Shown here: positions 1 through 6,667 of the stretch, one piece after another
How positions within the stretch are numbered: position 1 is the first letter of the stretch
Layout: each line of letters begins with the position of its first letter
Source: Synechococcus sp. HW_metabat.54
GTDB lineage: Bacteria > Cyanobacteriota > Cyanobacteriia > PCC-6307 > Cyanobiaceae
Length of the DNA stretch: 13,153 nucleotides
Reading direction: 5' to 3'
NCBI GenBank assembly: GCA_018623675.1
Contig: JAAZVJ010000009.1
Location: 1 to 13,153 of the forward strand
Translations under genes and position numbers: made by a program
The notes under the pieces: model-generated
Seen by the model: only the letters and a program-made list of their open reading frames with translations
Database searches by the model: none
What the model was told of the DNA's origin: nothing

Positions 1-2200
1 GATCGATCTCGAGCCGCCAGCGCGGAGATGAGGCATCGAATCGGGTACTCACGCGTTCAAAGTCACCGCTAGCCCTGGCAGCAGCCATGAAGTCTTGGGC
101 CTGTTGTTCGAAATCGCTCAGGCTTAGTTGGCCACTGCTGCGGTCCAGCAATTCCATCTTCAAGCCCGCTTCACTGCTGAATCCCCGAACCGTTGGTGGA
201 GTCGTCACGATCACCCGGGCATCGGTCACCTGGCGCCGTAGAGCTGCACTCAGCCGAGTTTTCACGGCTTCATTGCTGTTGTTTGCCCTCGGTCGATCGC
301 TCAACGGCAGCAGACGTAAGTAGAAGGATCCTGTGTTCTCACCGGTCTGTCCGAAGGAGCGCCCTGCGTAGAAATTGCCGGAGCGAATCAGAGGTTCTTG
401 CGCGACGACCTGGCGAATCGTTTCCATCACCGCTTCGGTGCGCTCCAGGCTTGCCCCTTCAGGAAGGGTGAAATAGCCACGCACCTGGCCCTGGTCTTCA
501 TCGGGGATGAAGGCGGTCGGCATGGTGGCCATCCCAAGGGTGGTCACCACCAGGCCAGTGAGGAGAAGGCCAAGAACGAGTCGTCCCCGATGCATCCATC
601 GGTTGAGCAGCTCGTCGTAGCCCGTTTGCAGCCTGCGCATACCGCGGCGTAGCCAGCCACTGGTGCGACGGATGAGGCCTGGCAGGCGCCCGCCTCCAGG
701 GCCAAGCACTTTGGCGCAGGCCATGGGGGTGAACGTGAGGGCATTGAAGGTGGAGAAAAGGATCGCTCCACTGATGGCGAGAGCGATGGGCTCGTAGAGC
801 CGGCCAATGGAGCCGGGGATCAGCAGTACAGGCACAAAGACTGCCGCCAGCACCAGGGAGGTCGCAATCACGGCCCCCCCTAATTCCGCCATGGCATCGT
901 CTGCTGCGCTTTGCGGTTGGGCTCCTTGTTCGATCCGGCTGGCGATGTCTTCACTCACCACGATGGCGTCATCCACCACGATTCCCGTCGCCAGCACGAG
1001 GCCGAACAGGATCAGGCTGTTGAGGTTGGAGCCACTCAGCCGCACCACAATCAAGCTGCCGATGAGAGCAACGGGAACAGCAATTCCTGGAATCAGGGCC
1101 AGCCGCCAGCGCCCAAGAAACAGCAGCAGCACCGCGAGTACCAACACCACGGCATCACGCAGCGTGCTGATGGTGCGATCCAGGTTGGCTTGCACCGTGT
1201 CGGCAACATCCACGATCTCCTGCATGGAGAGCCCTGGAGGGAAGCTGGATTCCAGTCGCTTCAACTCCTGACTGACGGCCCGGCTCACTTCAAGGGCATT
1301 GGCCCCATCCCGTTGGTAAATGCCCACTGCCACCACGTCTTCACCTTGGAGGTTCTGGGCACTGCTGCCGTAGTTGGTGGTGCCAAGTTCGACCCGACCC
1401 ACATCGCGCAGTCGCACCAGGCCGCCTTCGATGCTGCTCCGAAGCACCATCGATTCGAAATCTTTCTTGCTGCGCAGACGGCCTTCTGCTTCAACGGGCA
1501 GGGTGATCGCTTGACCTGCCGGTGCCGGCGCTGCACCGATGCTGCCGATGGCAGCGAGCACGTTTTGTTCCGCTAAGGCTGCAGTGACGTCATTGCTGGT
1601 GAGATTGAACTGCTCCAGCTTGTTGGGATTCAGCCAAAGCCTGAAGGCCAAATCGCTACTGCCGAAGATCCGGATGTCTCCGACTCCGGGGGTGCTGCGC
1701 AGGGCGTTGCGCAGATTTTGGTCAAGCCAACCACCAATGAAGGTGGGGGCATAGAGCTCTTTCGGGGCGCTAAATCCCAGAATCAGCAGGATGTCATCAG
1801 AGGATCGGCGCACGCGCAGACCTTGTCGGCTCACGGCCTGTGGAAGCCGACGGGTTGCCAGGCTCACCTCGTTTTGAACCTTGATGGCATTGATCTCGGG
1901 ATCGCCGCTTTCAAAGCGCAGGCTGATGCTGGCCCCCCCTTGCCTGCTGCTCGAGCTCATGCTCTCCAGGCCATCGAGTCCGCTGAGTTGTTGTTCCAGA
2001 ACTGTGGTGACGCTCTGTTCGACCACTTCTGGCCCAGCTGCCGGGAAGGTGGCACTCACGCTGACCCGGGTGGGTGCGAGCTGCGGTAGATCTTCGAATC
2101 CCAGTCCCACCAACGACACCAGGCCTGCGAGCAGCACCAACAAGCTGCACACCACGGTGAACACAGGCCGCCGCAAAAACGGTTGGGAAATCGACCGCAC
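1..2200 (-). CDS. RND-family multidrug efflux pump (HAE1/AcrB type), partial, C-terminus outside window
   Basis: This is an inner-membrane proton-driven efflux pump, expected to work with a membrane-fusion protein and an outer-membrane channel. About 733 codons are open without a stop, against a usual family length of 1030-1080. The N-terminus reads QPFLRRPVFT followed by a first membrane helix, as in AcrB. The TM4 proton-relay motif GIVVDDAIVV puts the Asp pair at residues 410-411, close to AcrB D407/D408. AFIPDEDQG near residue 563 is the HAE1 signature at the start of the second half. The start is taken as GTG at 2200 because AAGGGA (2210-2215) lies 9 bases upstream and the membrane helix follows at once. 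The TM4 motif continues SED rather than the usual VEN. The substrate cannot be read from sequence. No fusion-protein gene is in the window; it could lie to the left. Confidence 0.93.
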   Translation of the reverse strand, partial: MRSISQPFLRRPVFTVVCSLLVLLAGLVSLVGLGFEDLPQLAPTRVSVSATFPAAGPEVVEQSVTTVLEQQLSGLDGLESMSSSSRQGGASISLRFESGDPEINAIKVQNEVSLATRRLPQAVSRQGLRVRRSSDDILLILGFSAPKELYAPTFIGGWLDQNLRNALRSTPGVGDIRIFGSSDLAFRLWLNPNKLEQFNLTSNDVTAALAEQNVLAAIGSIGAAPAPAGQAITLPVEAEGRLRSKKDFESMVLRSSIEGGLVRLRDVGRVELGTTNYGSSAQNLQGEDVVAVGIYQRDGANALEVSRAVSQELKRLESSFPPGLSMQEIVDVADTVQANLDRTISTLRDAVVLVLAVLLLFLGRWRLALIPGIAVPVALIGSLIVVRLSGSNLNSLILFGLVLATGIVVDDAIVVSEDIASRIEQGAQPQSAADDAMAELGGAVIATSLVLAAVFVPVLLIPGSIGRLYEPIALAISGAILFSTFNALTFTPMACAKVLGPGGGRLPGLIRRTSGWLRRGMRRLQTGYDELLNRWMHRGRLVLGLLLTGLVVTTLGMATMPTAFIPDEDQGQVRGYFTLPEGASLERTEAVMETIRQVVAQEPLIRSGNFYAGRSFGQTGENTGSFYLRLLPLSDRPRANNSNEAVKTRLSAALRRQVTDARVIVTTPPTVRGFSSEAGLKMELLDRSSGQLSLSDFEQQAQDFMAAARASGDFERVSTRFDASSPRWRLEID

Positions 2201-2239
2201 GGATTGCGTTCCCTTGTTGAGATTTCGATCTTGACAGTG

Positions 2240-2271
2240 AAAAGCCCCGAATGCGCTAACGCATCCGGGGC
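2240..2271 (-). terminator. Rho-independent terminator after psaL
   Basis: On the minus strand a 12-bp stem (GCCCCGGATGCG with CGCATTCGGGGC, one G-T wobble) closes a TTAG loop. It is followed directly by TTTT. It lies 33 bases after the psaL stop and 39 bases before the RND start codon. Confidence 0.88.
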
Positions 2272-2304
2272 CTGGTTCTAAATCTGGAGTGTGCTAGCCA
2301 GCGA

Positions 2305-2796
2305 TCAGCCCACGCTCCACACACCGCCTGCAATGTTCACCAGGGGAGCGACGATGGATGTTCCGGCCAAGAACCAAGCGAAGGCAGCACCGCCGCAACC
2401 GCCGAGCCAGAAGCCACTAGCAAACTCAGCCCAACCTGCTTTGGTGAACAGATCGCTGGGAGGATTGTCGATGGTGGCATCAGCAGGCTGAACATTGGGG
2501 CCAGTGCCGGCGGTGCCGTAGATCGAGAGGCATACGGTCAGGATTGACACAAGGCCAACAGCGGCCAAGAGGCCTGCAGTGGCTGCGTAGTCGGTGTTGC
2601 GCAGAGGCCCACAGATTGCAAAGGGGCCGTACAGGAAGAAGCCATGGGCCATGCCCACTTCCAGACCGCGACGGTTAGGAGACAGTGCAGGGCGGTAGGC
2701 GGGCAGTGCGTTGAGGAAGGCCTTGGCGAAGTAGCTGCTGTTCACCGGGGTGGCCAGGTTGCCGACGGTGGGGTCGGCGACGGGGGTCACGGTCAT
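2305..2796 (-). CDS. psaL: Photosystem I reaction centre subunit XI (PsaL)
   Basis: PsaL is a thylakoid membrane subunit of photosystem I that makes the contacts needed for PSI trimers or tetramers and binds chlorophyll and carotenoid. At 163 residues it is near the family length. It carries the cyanobacterial signature [20 protein letters not shown] (residues 39-58, His51 a likely pigment ligand) and GPLR after it. Three hydrophobic stretches lie at about 44-63, 71-94 and 120-150. The ATG at 2796 gives the usual PsaL N-terminus; no Shine-Dalgarno is seen, which is common in cyanobacteria. It lies 64 bases downstream of psaI, same strand, and a strong terminator follows, so psaI-psaL is probably one transcript. 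Confidence 0.96.
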   Translation of the reverse strand: MTVTPVADPTVGNLATPVNSSYFAKAFLNALPAYRPALSPNRRGLEVGMAHGFFLYGPFAICGPLRNTDYAATAGLLAAVGLVSILTVCLSIYGTAGTGPNVQPADATIDNPPSDLFTKAGWAEFASGFWLGGCGGAAFAWFLAGTSIVAPLVNIAGGVWSVG

Positions 2797-2860
2797 GGAA
2801 GGGATCGGAATGACGGATGTTGAAGCGAGGAAGGTCGACGCGACCGGACGATGAGCCGAA

Positions 2861-2977
2861 TCAGTCGCGGGCTTCGATCACGTTGAACAGCAGAGCCATG
2901 GCCACAGCTGGTCCCATGATCCCGACTAGGGGCACGAACACGGAGGGCATCCAGGCGGCGACGAAATCTCCAGTCAT
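2861..2977 (-). CDS. psaI: Photosystem I reaction centre subunit VIII (PsaI)
   Basis: This 38-residue protein (ATG 2977, TGA 2861-2863) has an N-terminus [19 protein letters not shown], a single membrane helix at about 11-32, and ends FNVIEARD. The arrangement xxFxPLVGxxxPxxxMxLLFxxIE is the PsaI pattern. PsaI packs next to PsaL in the PSI trimer core and helps PsaL bind. Its place just upstream of psaL supports the call. A TTG codon 4 codons upstream is in frame, but the ATG gives the expected family start. The region upstream, shared with a divergent gene, should hold its promoter; no clear -35/-10 pair was recognised. Confidence 0.9.
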   Translation of the reverse strand: MTGDFVAAWMPSVFVPLVGIMGPAVAMALLFNVIEARD

Positions 2978-3036
2978 GGCGATGGCCAAAGCCAAAAAGG
3001 TCCGCAATTACTCTAGGTATTGCTTTTCTGAGCACC

Positions 3037-3059
3037 TGTCGCCAAGCTCCCTGGCGACA
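3037..3059. repeat. Perfect inverted repeat in the psaI / divergent-gene spacer
   Basis: TGTCGCCA and TGGCGACA are perfect 8-base arms around a 7-base spacer. The element lies 60 bases before psaI and 44 before the divergent gene, where an operator or an mRNA leader hairpin could sit. No T-run follows on either strand, so it is not a terminator. Confidence 0.55.
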
Positions 3060-3102
3060 TAAAAGTTCAATCCATCCGGTCCGTGCGTCGGCCGTTTTTG
3101 TG

Positions 3103-3573
3103 ATGACCCAGGCCTATGTCGGTGGTGCAGCTGCTGTTGTGCTCGCTGCCGTTCTTTATGCCGTCGGTCGCCGGCCGAACAAGCCTTTTCTGCGCAATCC
3201 AGATGTTGCCTCCGTTGCCGCGTTGAACCGTGCTCAGGTGGAGCTCGTGCAAGCGGCGGTTGCCGAGGCTGAGCTTCAGCAGGGAGCTGAGGCCGACTGG
3301 CAGCCTCCCTCGACTCCTGGTGAGGTGCTGGCCCTGCAGAACAAACTGCGCGCAGCGATGAATGCTGGCCCCGATGAACGCCTTGAAGCGGTAACCCTTG
3401 CTGGTCGCTGGGGCCATCGCGCTGTGCTGCCATTGCTGCGCCAGGGTCTTCGCGATGCCGATAGCCGAGTGGTGGAAGTGGCCGCTGCCGCGCTCGACGG
3501 CCGGCGGGGTGCCCCTGCACCCGCAGCCACAACAACTGCTCGTCCTCCCCGCAATGCGGCACGGCTTGCCTGA
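3103..3573 (+). CDS. Unrecognised membrane-anchored protein with a HEAT-like repeat segment
   Basis: The protein is 156 residues. An N-terminal hydrophobic helix (about residues 4-21, rich in Ala and Val, then RRPNK) looks like a membrane anchor with the rest on the positive, probably cytoplasmic, side. Residues ~40-90 are helical and charged. Residues ~92-134 (DERLEAVTLAGRWGHRAVLP onward, then LLRQGLRDADSRVVEVAAAA) have the paired-helix pattern of HEAT/PBS-lyase-like repeats. The tail is Pro/Ala/Thr/Arg-rich. The ATG at 3103 is preceded directly by GTG at 3100, either of which could be the start; there is no clear Shine-Dalgarno. It is divergent from psaI with a 125-base spacer. I do not recognise a named family, and the function is unknown; a scaffold or protein-protein role is only an inference from HEAT-like repeats. 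Confidence 0.75.
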   Translation: MTQAYVGGAAAVVLAAVLYAVGRRPNKPFLRNPDVASVAALNRAQVELVQAAVAEAELQQGAEADWQPPSTPGEVLALQNKLRAAMNAGPDERLEAVTLAGRWGHRAVLPLLRQGLRDADSRVVEVAAAALDGRRGAPAPAATTTARPPRNAARLA

Positions 3574-3587
3574 TCTGAGTTCTGTTC

Positions 3588-3609
3588 TGTCTTGATTGCT
3601 ATCAAGACA
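3588..3609. repeat. Perfect 9-bp hairpin between two plus-strand genes
   Basis: TGTCTTGAT and ATCAAGACA pair perfectly around a TGCT loop. The hairpin starts 14 bases after the upstream stop and has no T-tract on either side. It could be an operator, a processing or stabilising hairpin, or a poor terminator. A TTG (3596) that could open the next frame straddles its loop, which argues against that TTG as a start. Confidence 0.5.
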
Positions 3610-3643
3610 TCAGTGGATTAGGGCCTTCGGAGACGGAGAGCCA

Positions 3644-4150
3644 GTGGTTGATCCCATGACCGTTCGTCAACACGGCTGCCATCGGCATCGTGATCGGGCT
3701 TTGGTGCTCTGGGCTGCGCGTTGTGCGGTCTGGCTCATTGCCTTGGGATATCTGCTCATCGAGGCCTTGGAGGCTGTTACCAATCGCCAGATCATCAATC
3801 TGGCGATCTTTGCAACCCTTTATGCCCTGGCGACCTATCAGCTCAGTACGGCTCGCCTTCTGTTCTCGATGCGGCGCATGGCGGGCTCGGCACGTGCGTG
3901 CCGTGCTTCCAATCGCATGTTTTTGGCGGCTTTGATGGCCATCGGTGACGCCGCTCAGGATGCACTGGCGATTCCCTTGGCGGGATCAACGCAAGGGGCT
4001 TGGCTGCTGCCGATCCTGTTTGGGCTTGGTTTGATCTTCAACCTTGTGGCAGTTGTGATGGCCATTTGGTCGTTGGAACTGTATTTGCCGATGCTGGTGG
4101 CTGGCCTCACCTTTCAAGCCAGCGTTGTTGAAGCAGACCGCAAGAGTTAA
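3644..4150 (+). CDS. Unrecognised multi-span membrane protein
   Basis: The protein is 168 residues with a His/Arg-rich N-terminus (RQHGCHRHRDR). Hydrophobic stretches at about 20-44, 50-67, 90-110 and 113-150 predict three to five membrane spans. I know no family by name for it. GTG at 3644 is preferred because GGAGAG (3635-3640) sits just upstream; ATG at 3656 is possible, and a TTG at 3596 would lie inside a hairpin. It follows the HEAT-like gene by 70 bases on the same strand, so the two may be co-transcribed. Its TAA (4148-4150) overlaps the TAA of the convergent glycosyltransferase (4147-4149), leaving no space for a terminator between them. Confidence 0.75.
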   Translation: MVDPMTVRQHGCHRHRDRALVLWAARCAVWLIALGYLLIEALEAVTNRQIINLAIFATLYALATYQLSTARLLFSMRRMAGSARACRASNRMFLAALMAIGDAAQDALAIPLAGSTQGAWLLPILFGLGLIFNLVAVVMAIWSLELYLPMLVAGLTFQASVVEADRKS

Positions 4151-5115
4151 TGGCTGCCGCGCAGCGTTTCTCGGATCCTGTAAATCGGTCGGTTTTGGCT
4201 TTCGTGATACGTGCGGATGAGGAGCTCGGCCAACAGGCCGAAGCAGAACAACTGAATGCCAGCCAATCCCAGCACCACGGCCAGGGTGAGCAACGGACGG
4301 TTGGCAATGTCTGCGCCCATCAGTTTGATGGCGAGCAGGTAGGTGCTTGCGATCAAGCTGCCTGCGATGGCCACTAAGCCACCGAAGCCGAACACGTACA
4401 TCGGCCGGGTGAGAAACCGCTTCATGAACCAGACGGTGAGCAGATCCATCAGCACGCGGAAGGTGCGATCGATCCCGTATTTGCTGGTGCCGTACTGCCG
4501 TGCCCTGTGGTTCACCTTGACCTCGGTGATGCGGGCTCCCTCAATGAAGGCGAGGGCGGGAAGGAAACGGTGGAGCTCGCCATAGAGGCGCATGTCGGAG
4601 AGCACCTCGCGTCGGTAGGCCTTGAGGGAGCAGCCGTAGTCATGCAGGCGGACTCCCGTGACCCTCCCGATCAAGCGATTGGCAATCTTGGAGGGCAACT
4701 TGCGTTGCAGAGCTGCATCCTGGCGTTGATGCCGCCAACCGCTGACGAGGTCGTAGCCCTCCCGCAGGGTGCTCAGGAGCAGGGGAATGTCGGCGGGGTC
4801 GTTTTGCAGGTCTCCGTCGAGGCTCACGATGACCTCGCCGCAAGCCACGTCAAACCCTGCCGCCATTGCTGCGGTCTGGCCGTAGTTTTTGCGGAGGAGC
4901 ACCCCGACAAGTTCGGGGACTTCGGCGGTGAGGCGCTCCAACACCTCAGCGGTGCGATCGCTGGAACCGTCGTTGACCAGCACCAGCTCAAAGCGTTCAC
5001 CCGTGGGGCGCAGGGCCGTCAGCAACTGCTCCACCAACTCCGGCAGGCTTTCCTCTTCGTTGTAAAGGGGCACCACCACCGAGAGATCGAGTGTTGATGC
5101 AGAGCTGACGACCAT
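4147..5115 (-). CDS. GT2 family glycosyltransferase, polyprenyl-phosphate type (GtrB/DPM-like)
   Basis: This 322-residue membrane glycosyltransferase likely transfers a sugar from a nucleotide-sugar to undecaprenyl (or similar) phosphate on the cytoplasmic face. The GT-A domain opens with LSVVVPLYNEEESLPELV (residues 11-28) and LVLVNDGSSDRT (44-55). The metal-binding DxD motif is DGD at 100-102 in SLDGDLQNDP. Further on come HDYGCSLKAYRR and KYGIDRTFRVLMDL, typical of this subgroup. Two C-terminal hydrophobic helices (about 240-267 and 276-305) match the two-helix anchor of GtrB/ArnC-like enzymes. The sugar and end product (cell-surface polysaccharide, glycolipid or protein glycosylation) cannot be told from sequence. 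The start ATG 5115 lies inside an inverted repeat, and no Shine-Dalgarno is seen. Confidence 0.92.
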   Translation of the reverse strand: MVVSSASTLDLSVVVPLYNEEESLPELVEQLLTALRPTGERFELVLVNDGSSDRTAEVLERLTAEVPELVGVLLRKNYGQTAAMAAGFDVACGEVIVSLDGDLQNDPADIPLLLSTLREGYDLVSGWRHQRQDAALQRKLPSKIANRLIGRVTGVRLHDYGCSLKAYRREVLSDMRLYGELHRFLPALAFIEGARITEVKVNHRARQYGTSKYGIDRTFRVLMDLLTVWFMKRFLTRPMYVFGFGGLVAIAGSLIASTYLLAIKLMGADIANRPLLTLAVVLGLAGIQLFCFGLLAELLIRTYHESQNRPIYRIRETLRGSH

Positions 5116-5128
5116 CCAACCGTTGGAT
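5114..5128. repeat. Inverted repeat over the glycosyltransferase start codon
   Basis: ATCCAAC and GTTGGAT are perfect 7-base arms around one base. The repeat overlaps the ATG (5113-5115). This could be a dimeric repressor site or chance; with a 1-base centre it cannot form a stable RNA hairpin without opening the inner pairs. Confidence 0.4.
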
Positions 5129-5190
5129 TAGTGAGTGCAACTTAGGTCCACGCAGTGGATGTGCTCTTCCCTTTTTTGTCACCAGCGTCT

Positions 5191-5880
5191 TTAGTTGCGA
5201 TAGATCCTCTGATTCCCCAACTGCACTTTGTTGCCATTGGGGCAGACCCCTTCTCGCTCAAGCACGTAATAGCCGAACTGGCATTTGTGCAGTGGGGTTC
5301 GAGTTGTGGAGTTGTACTTCTCACCTGGGCAGTAGGCGTCCTCATGGATGGAACTGAAACTGCGGTAAGACACCTGGTCGTCCAGGTGGACGTAAAGCAC
5401 TGCCGTTCCTTTCCTAGGCAGTTCGGGATTGGTTGCTTTCTTTAGCTTCCAGCGAAATTGGTTTTCTCCCGGCTGCACCGCGAGAAAGCTTCCGTGCTGT
5501 TTGGTGCCAAGACTGATCCAGAAGCGTTCGGATTTGCTTCGACCCCCGTCGTATTCACGATCGGTGTAACCACCGGTGCGGCGATTGCGGATCACGATGC
5601 GTTGCTTGCCGGCTGGAGGGGTGGCTGCAAGGAAGCTGATGTTCTTGATCGGCTGGATCGATTCCCCGGGGCAATCGCCTTGGTAAATGATCCGTCTCAG
5701 GGTCAACTCCTGGATCGGTTGGCTGTGCTCAAAGAACTGTCCATCGGACCTGTCATCCCAGGTGGGGGTCGCTTGGGGATAGCCGCCTGGGCCATGCCCG
5801 CCATAGCCGTGGTTTCCCTGGTCGTAGCCATACCCACCTTGAGCAATCACTGCAGAGGCGAGCAGTGTGAGCGGGTCCAT
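5191..5880 (-). CDS. Unrecognised, probably exported protein with Gly/Tyr-rich N-terminal region
   Basis: The protein is 229 residues from ATG 5880. MDPLTLLASAVIAQ looks like a short signal-peptide core, though it lacks the usual basic residues before it. It is followed by a Gly/Tyr/His-rich stretch (residues ~15-37, GGYGYDQGNHGYGGHG). The rest has alternating polar/hydrophobic patterns suggesting beta structure. Four Cys occur: one in DCPGES, then CPGEK, KCQFG and VCPNG, which could form disulfides outside the cytoplasm. An in-frame ATG at 5910 would add ten residues but lies in a GC-rich hairpin, so 5880 was preferred. It follows the NlpC/P60 stop by 38 bases (8 from the longer start), same strand, so co-transcription is likely. 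No family recognised. Confidence 0.75.
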   Translation of the reverse strand: MDPLTLLASAVIAQGGYGYDQGNHGYGGHGPGGYPQATPTWDDRSDGQFFEHSQPIQELTLRRIIYQGDCPGESIQPIKNISFLAATPPAGKQRIVIRNRRTGGYTDREYDGGRSKSERFWISLGTKQHGSFLAVQPGENQFRWKLKKATNPELPRKGTAVLYVHLDDQVSYRSFSSIHEDAYCPGEKYNSTTRTPLHKCQFGYYVLEREGVCPNGNKVQLGNQRIYRN

Positions 5881-5892
5881 GGGCCAGCAGTC

Positions 5893-5910
5893 ATGGGGGT
5901 GTTCCCCCAT
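5893..5910. repeat. GC-rich inverted repeat between NlpC/P60 and the exported protein gene
   Basis: ATGGGGG and CCCCCAT are perfect 7-base arms around TGTT. The hairpin forms 8 bases after the NlpC/P60 stop on the minus strand and carries the more distal candidate start of the next gene. No T-tract follows, so it is not a classical terminator. Confidence 0.5.
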
Positions 5911-5918
5911 CTTGTTGG

Positions 5919-6650
5919 CTATGGCAAGGTGCTGCCGTCATGGCAGCGTTCGACTCGCCCTGCACCTCGCAGTTCTGCTCGGTAGTGATTGGCCACAGGG
6001 TGTTGGTCACGGGGATGAATGCTGTCGCTGCCAATGCCGTTGCGCCCGTGCTCCAGCCCAGAGCTGTGCCAGTAACGCCCGTTGCCTTGATGGATCGCCA
6101 CATGGGTGCAACGCCGGGGCGTGCCGAAGAACAACAGATCTCCCGGACGTAGGAGTTGGTCATTCCCAGGGTTGACGGCGACTGGCGTACAGAACCGTTC
6201 CTGTTGGTACGCGTCGCGCGGCACCCAAATGCCTTGGCTGGCAAAGGCGGTTTGCACTAAGCCGGAACAATCAAAGTTCGGCCCCAAACTGCCTCCCCAG
6301 AGATAGGTGTTGGCTTGCTGGGCGGCCTGCTCGACCCATGCCAACACGTGAGGGATCCGGGCAGCGATGGCAGCGCCTGTCAGTTGTTGGGGGCGCCACG
6401 GCTCCGTTGAACGGGCTTGGCCCACCACCTCATCCACAGAAAGCCAGCAGGGGTATCCGTCTTCCAGCAGTCGCACCTGAACCCGGCCTTGGCGTGGGGG
6501 AGTGAGCACCTCGAAGCGCCGGTTGCCTGCGGCTTGGGTGGCGAGTCCGGATCCGCTGATCCGGGCGTAGCCGTTCACGCCAGTGCTCAGAATCCAGCAA
6601 CTTTTTGGCTGGAGCAGTTCAGGAGCGAGAGGGATGCCTAGGGTCGGCAT
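5919..6650 (-). CDS. NlpC/P60 cysteine peptidase with N-terminal SH3-like domain
   Basis: This is a likely gamma-D-glutamyl-diamino acid endopeptidase cutting peptidoglycan stem peptides, as known for the structurally studied Anabaena/Nostoc enzymes of the same layout. At 243 residues it has an SH3b-like N-terminal domain (about 15-80: WILSTGVNGYARISGSGLAT...RFEVL...VRLLEDGYPCWL) and a C-terminal NlpC/P60 domain (about 95-235). The catalytic triad is visible: Cys128 in NFDCSGLVQ, His183 in CTHVAIHQG and His195 in RYWHSSG. YLWGGS before the Cys and LRPGDLLFFG are also typical. No signal peptide is seen, so a cytoplasmic recycling role fits better than wall cleavage. Its start is 17 bases from the divergent serine hydrolase start, and no Shine-Dalgarno is evident. 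Confidence 0.93.
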   Translation of the reverse strand: MPTLGIPLAPELLQPKSCWILSTGVNGYARISGSGLATQAAGNRRFEVLTPPRQGRVQVRLLEDGYPCWLSVDEVVGQARSTEPWRPQQLTGAAIAARIPHVLAWVEQAAQQANTYLWGGSLGPNFDCSGLVQTAFASQGIWVPRDAYQQERFCTPVAVNPGNDQLLRPGDLLFFGTPRRCTHVAIHQGNGRYWHSSGLEHGRNGIGSDSIHPRDQHPVANHYRAELRGAGRVERCHDGSTLP

Positions 6651-6667
6651 TGCCAGATGCCAGTGCC

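Noticed and set aside
911..1576. Open frame of 221 codons on the plus strand
   Set aside because: Antisense to the RND pump, His/Gln-rich composition expected of a complementary frame, no motif.
3008..3562. Open frame of 184 codons on the minus strand
   Set aside because: Opposes the HEAT-like gene; its Arg/Gln/His-rich composition is that of a shadow, while the plus frame has an ordered anchor and helical repeats.
4954..4961. GCGATCGC, the HIP1 octamer of many cyanobacteria
   Set aside because: I noticed this copy but no abundance of others while reading; it is not a local feature, and scarcity would fit marine picocyanobacteria.
4507..5097. Open frame of 196 codons on the plus strand
   Set aside because: Antisense to the glycosyltransferase, whose motifs are unmistakable.
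5155..5180. T-run TTTTTT after a small TCCAC/GTGGA stem on the plus strand, as a terminator
   Set aside because: The run is 12 bases from the stem and no plus-strand gene ends nearby.
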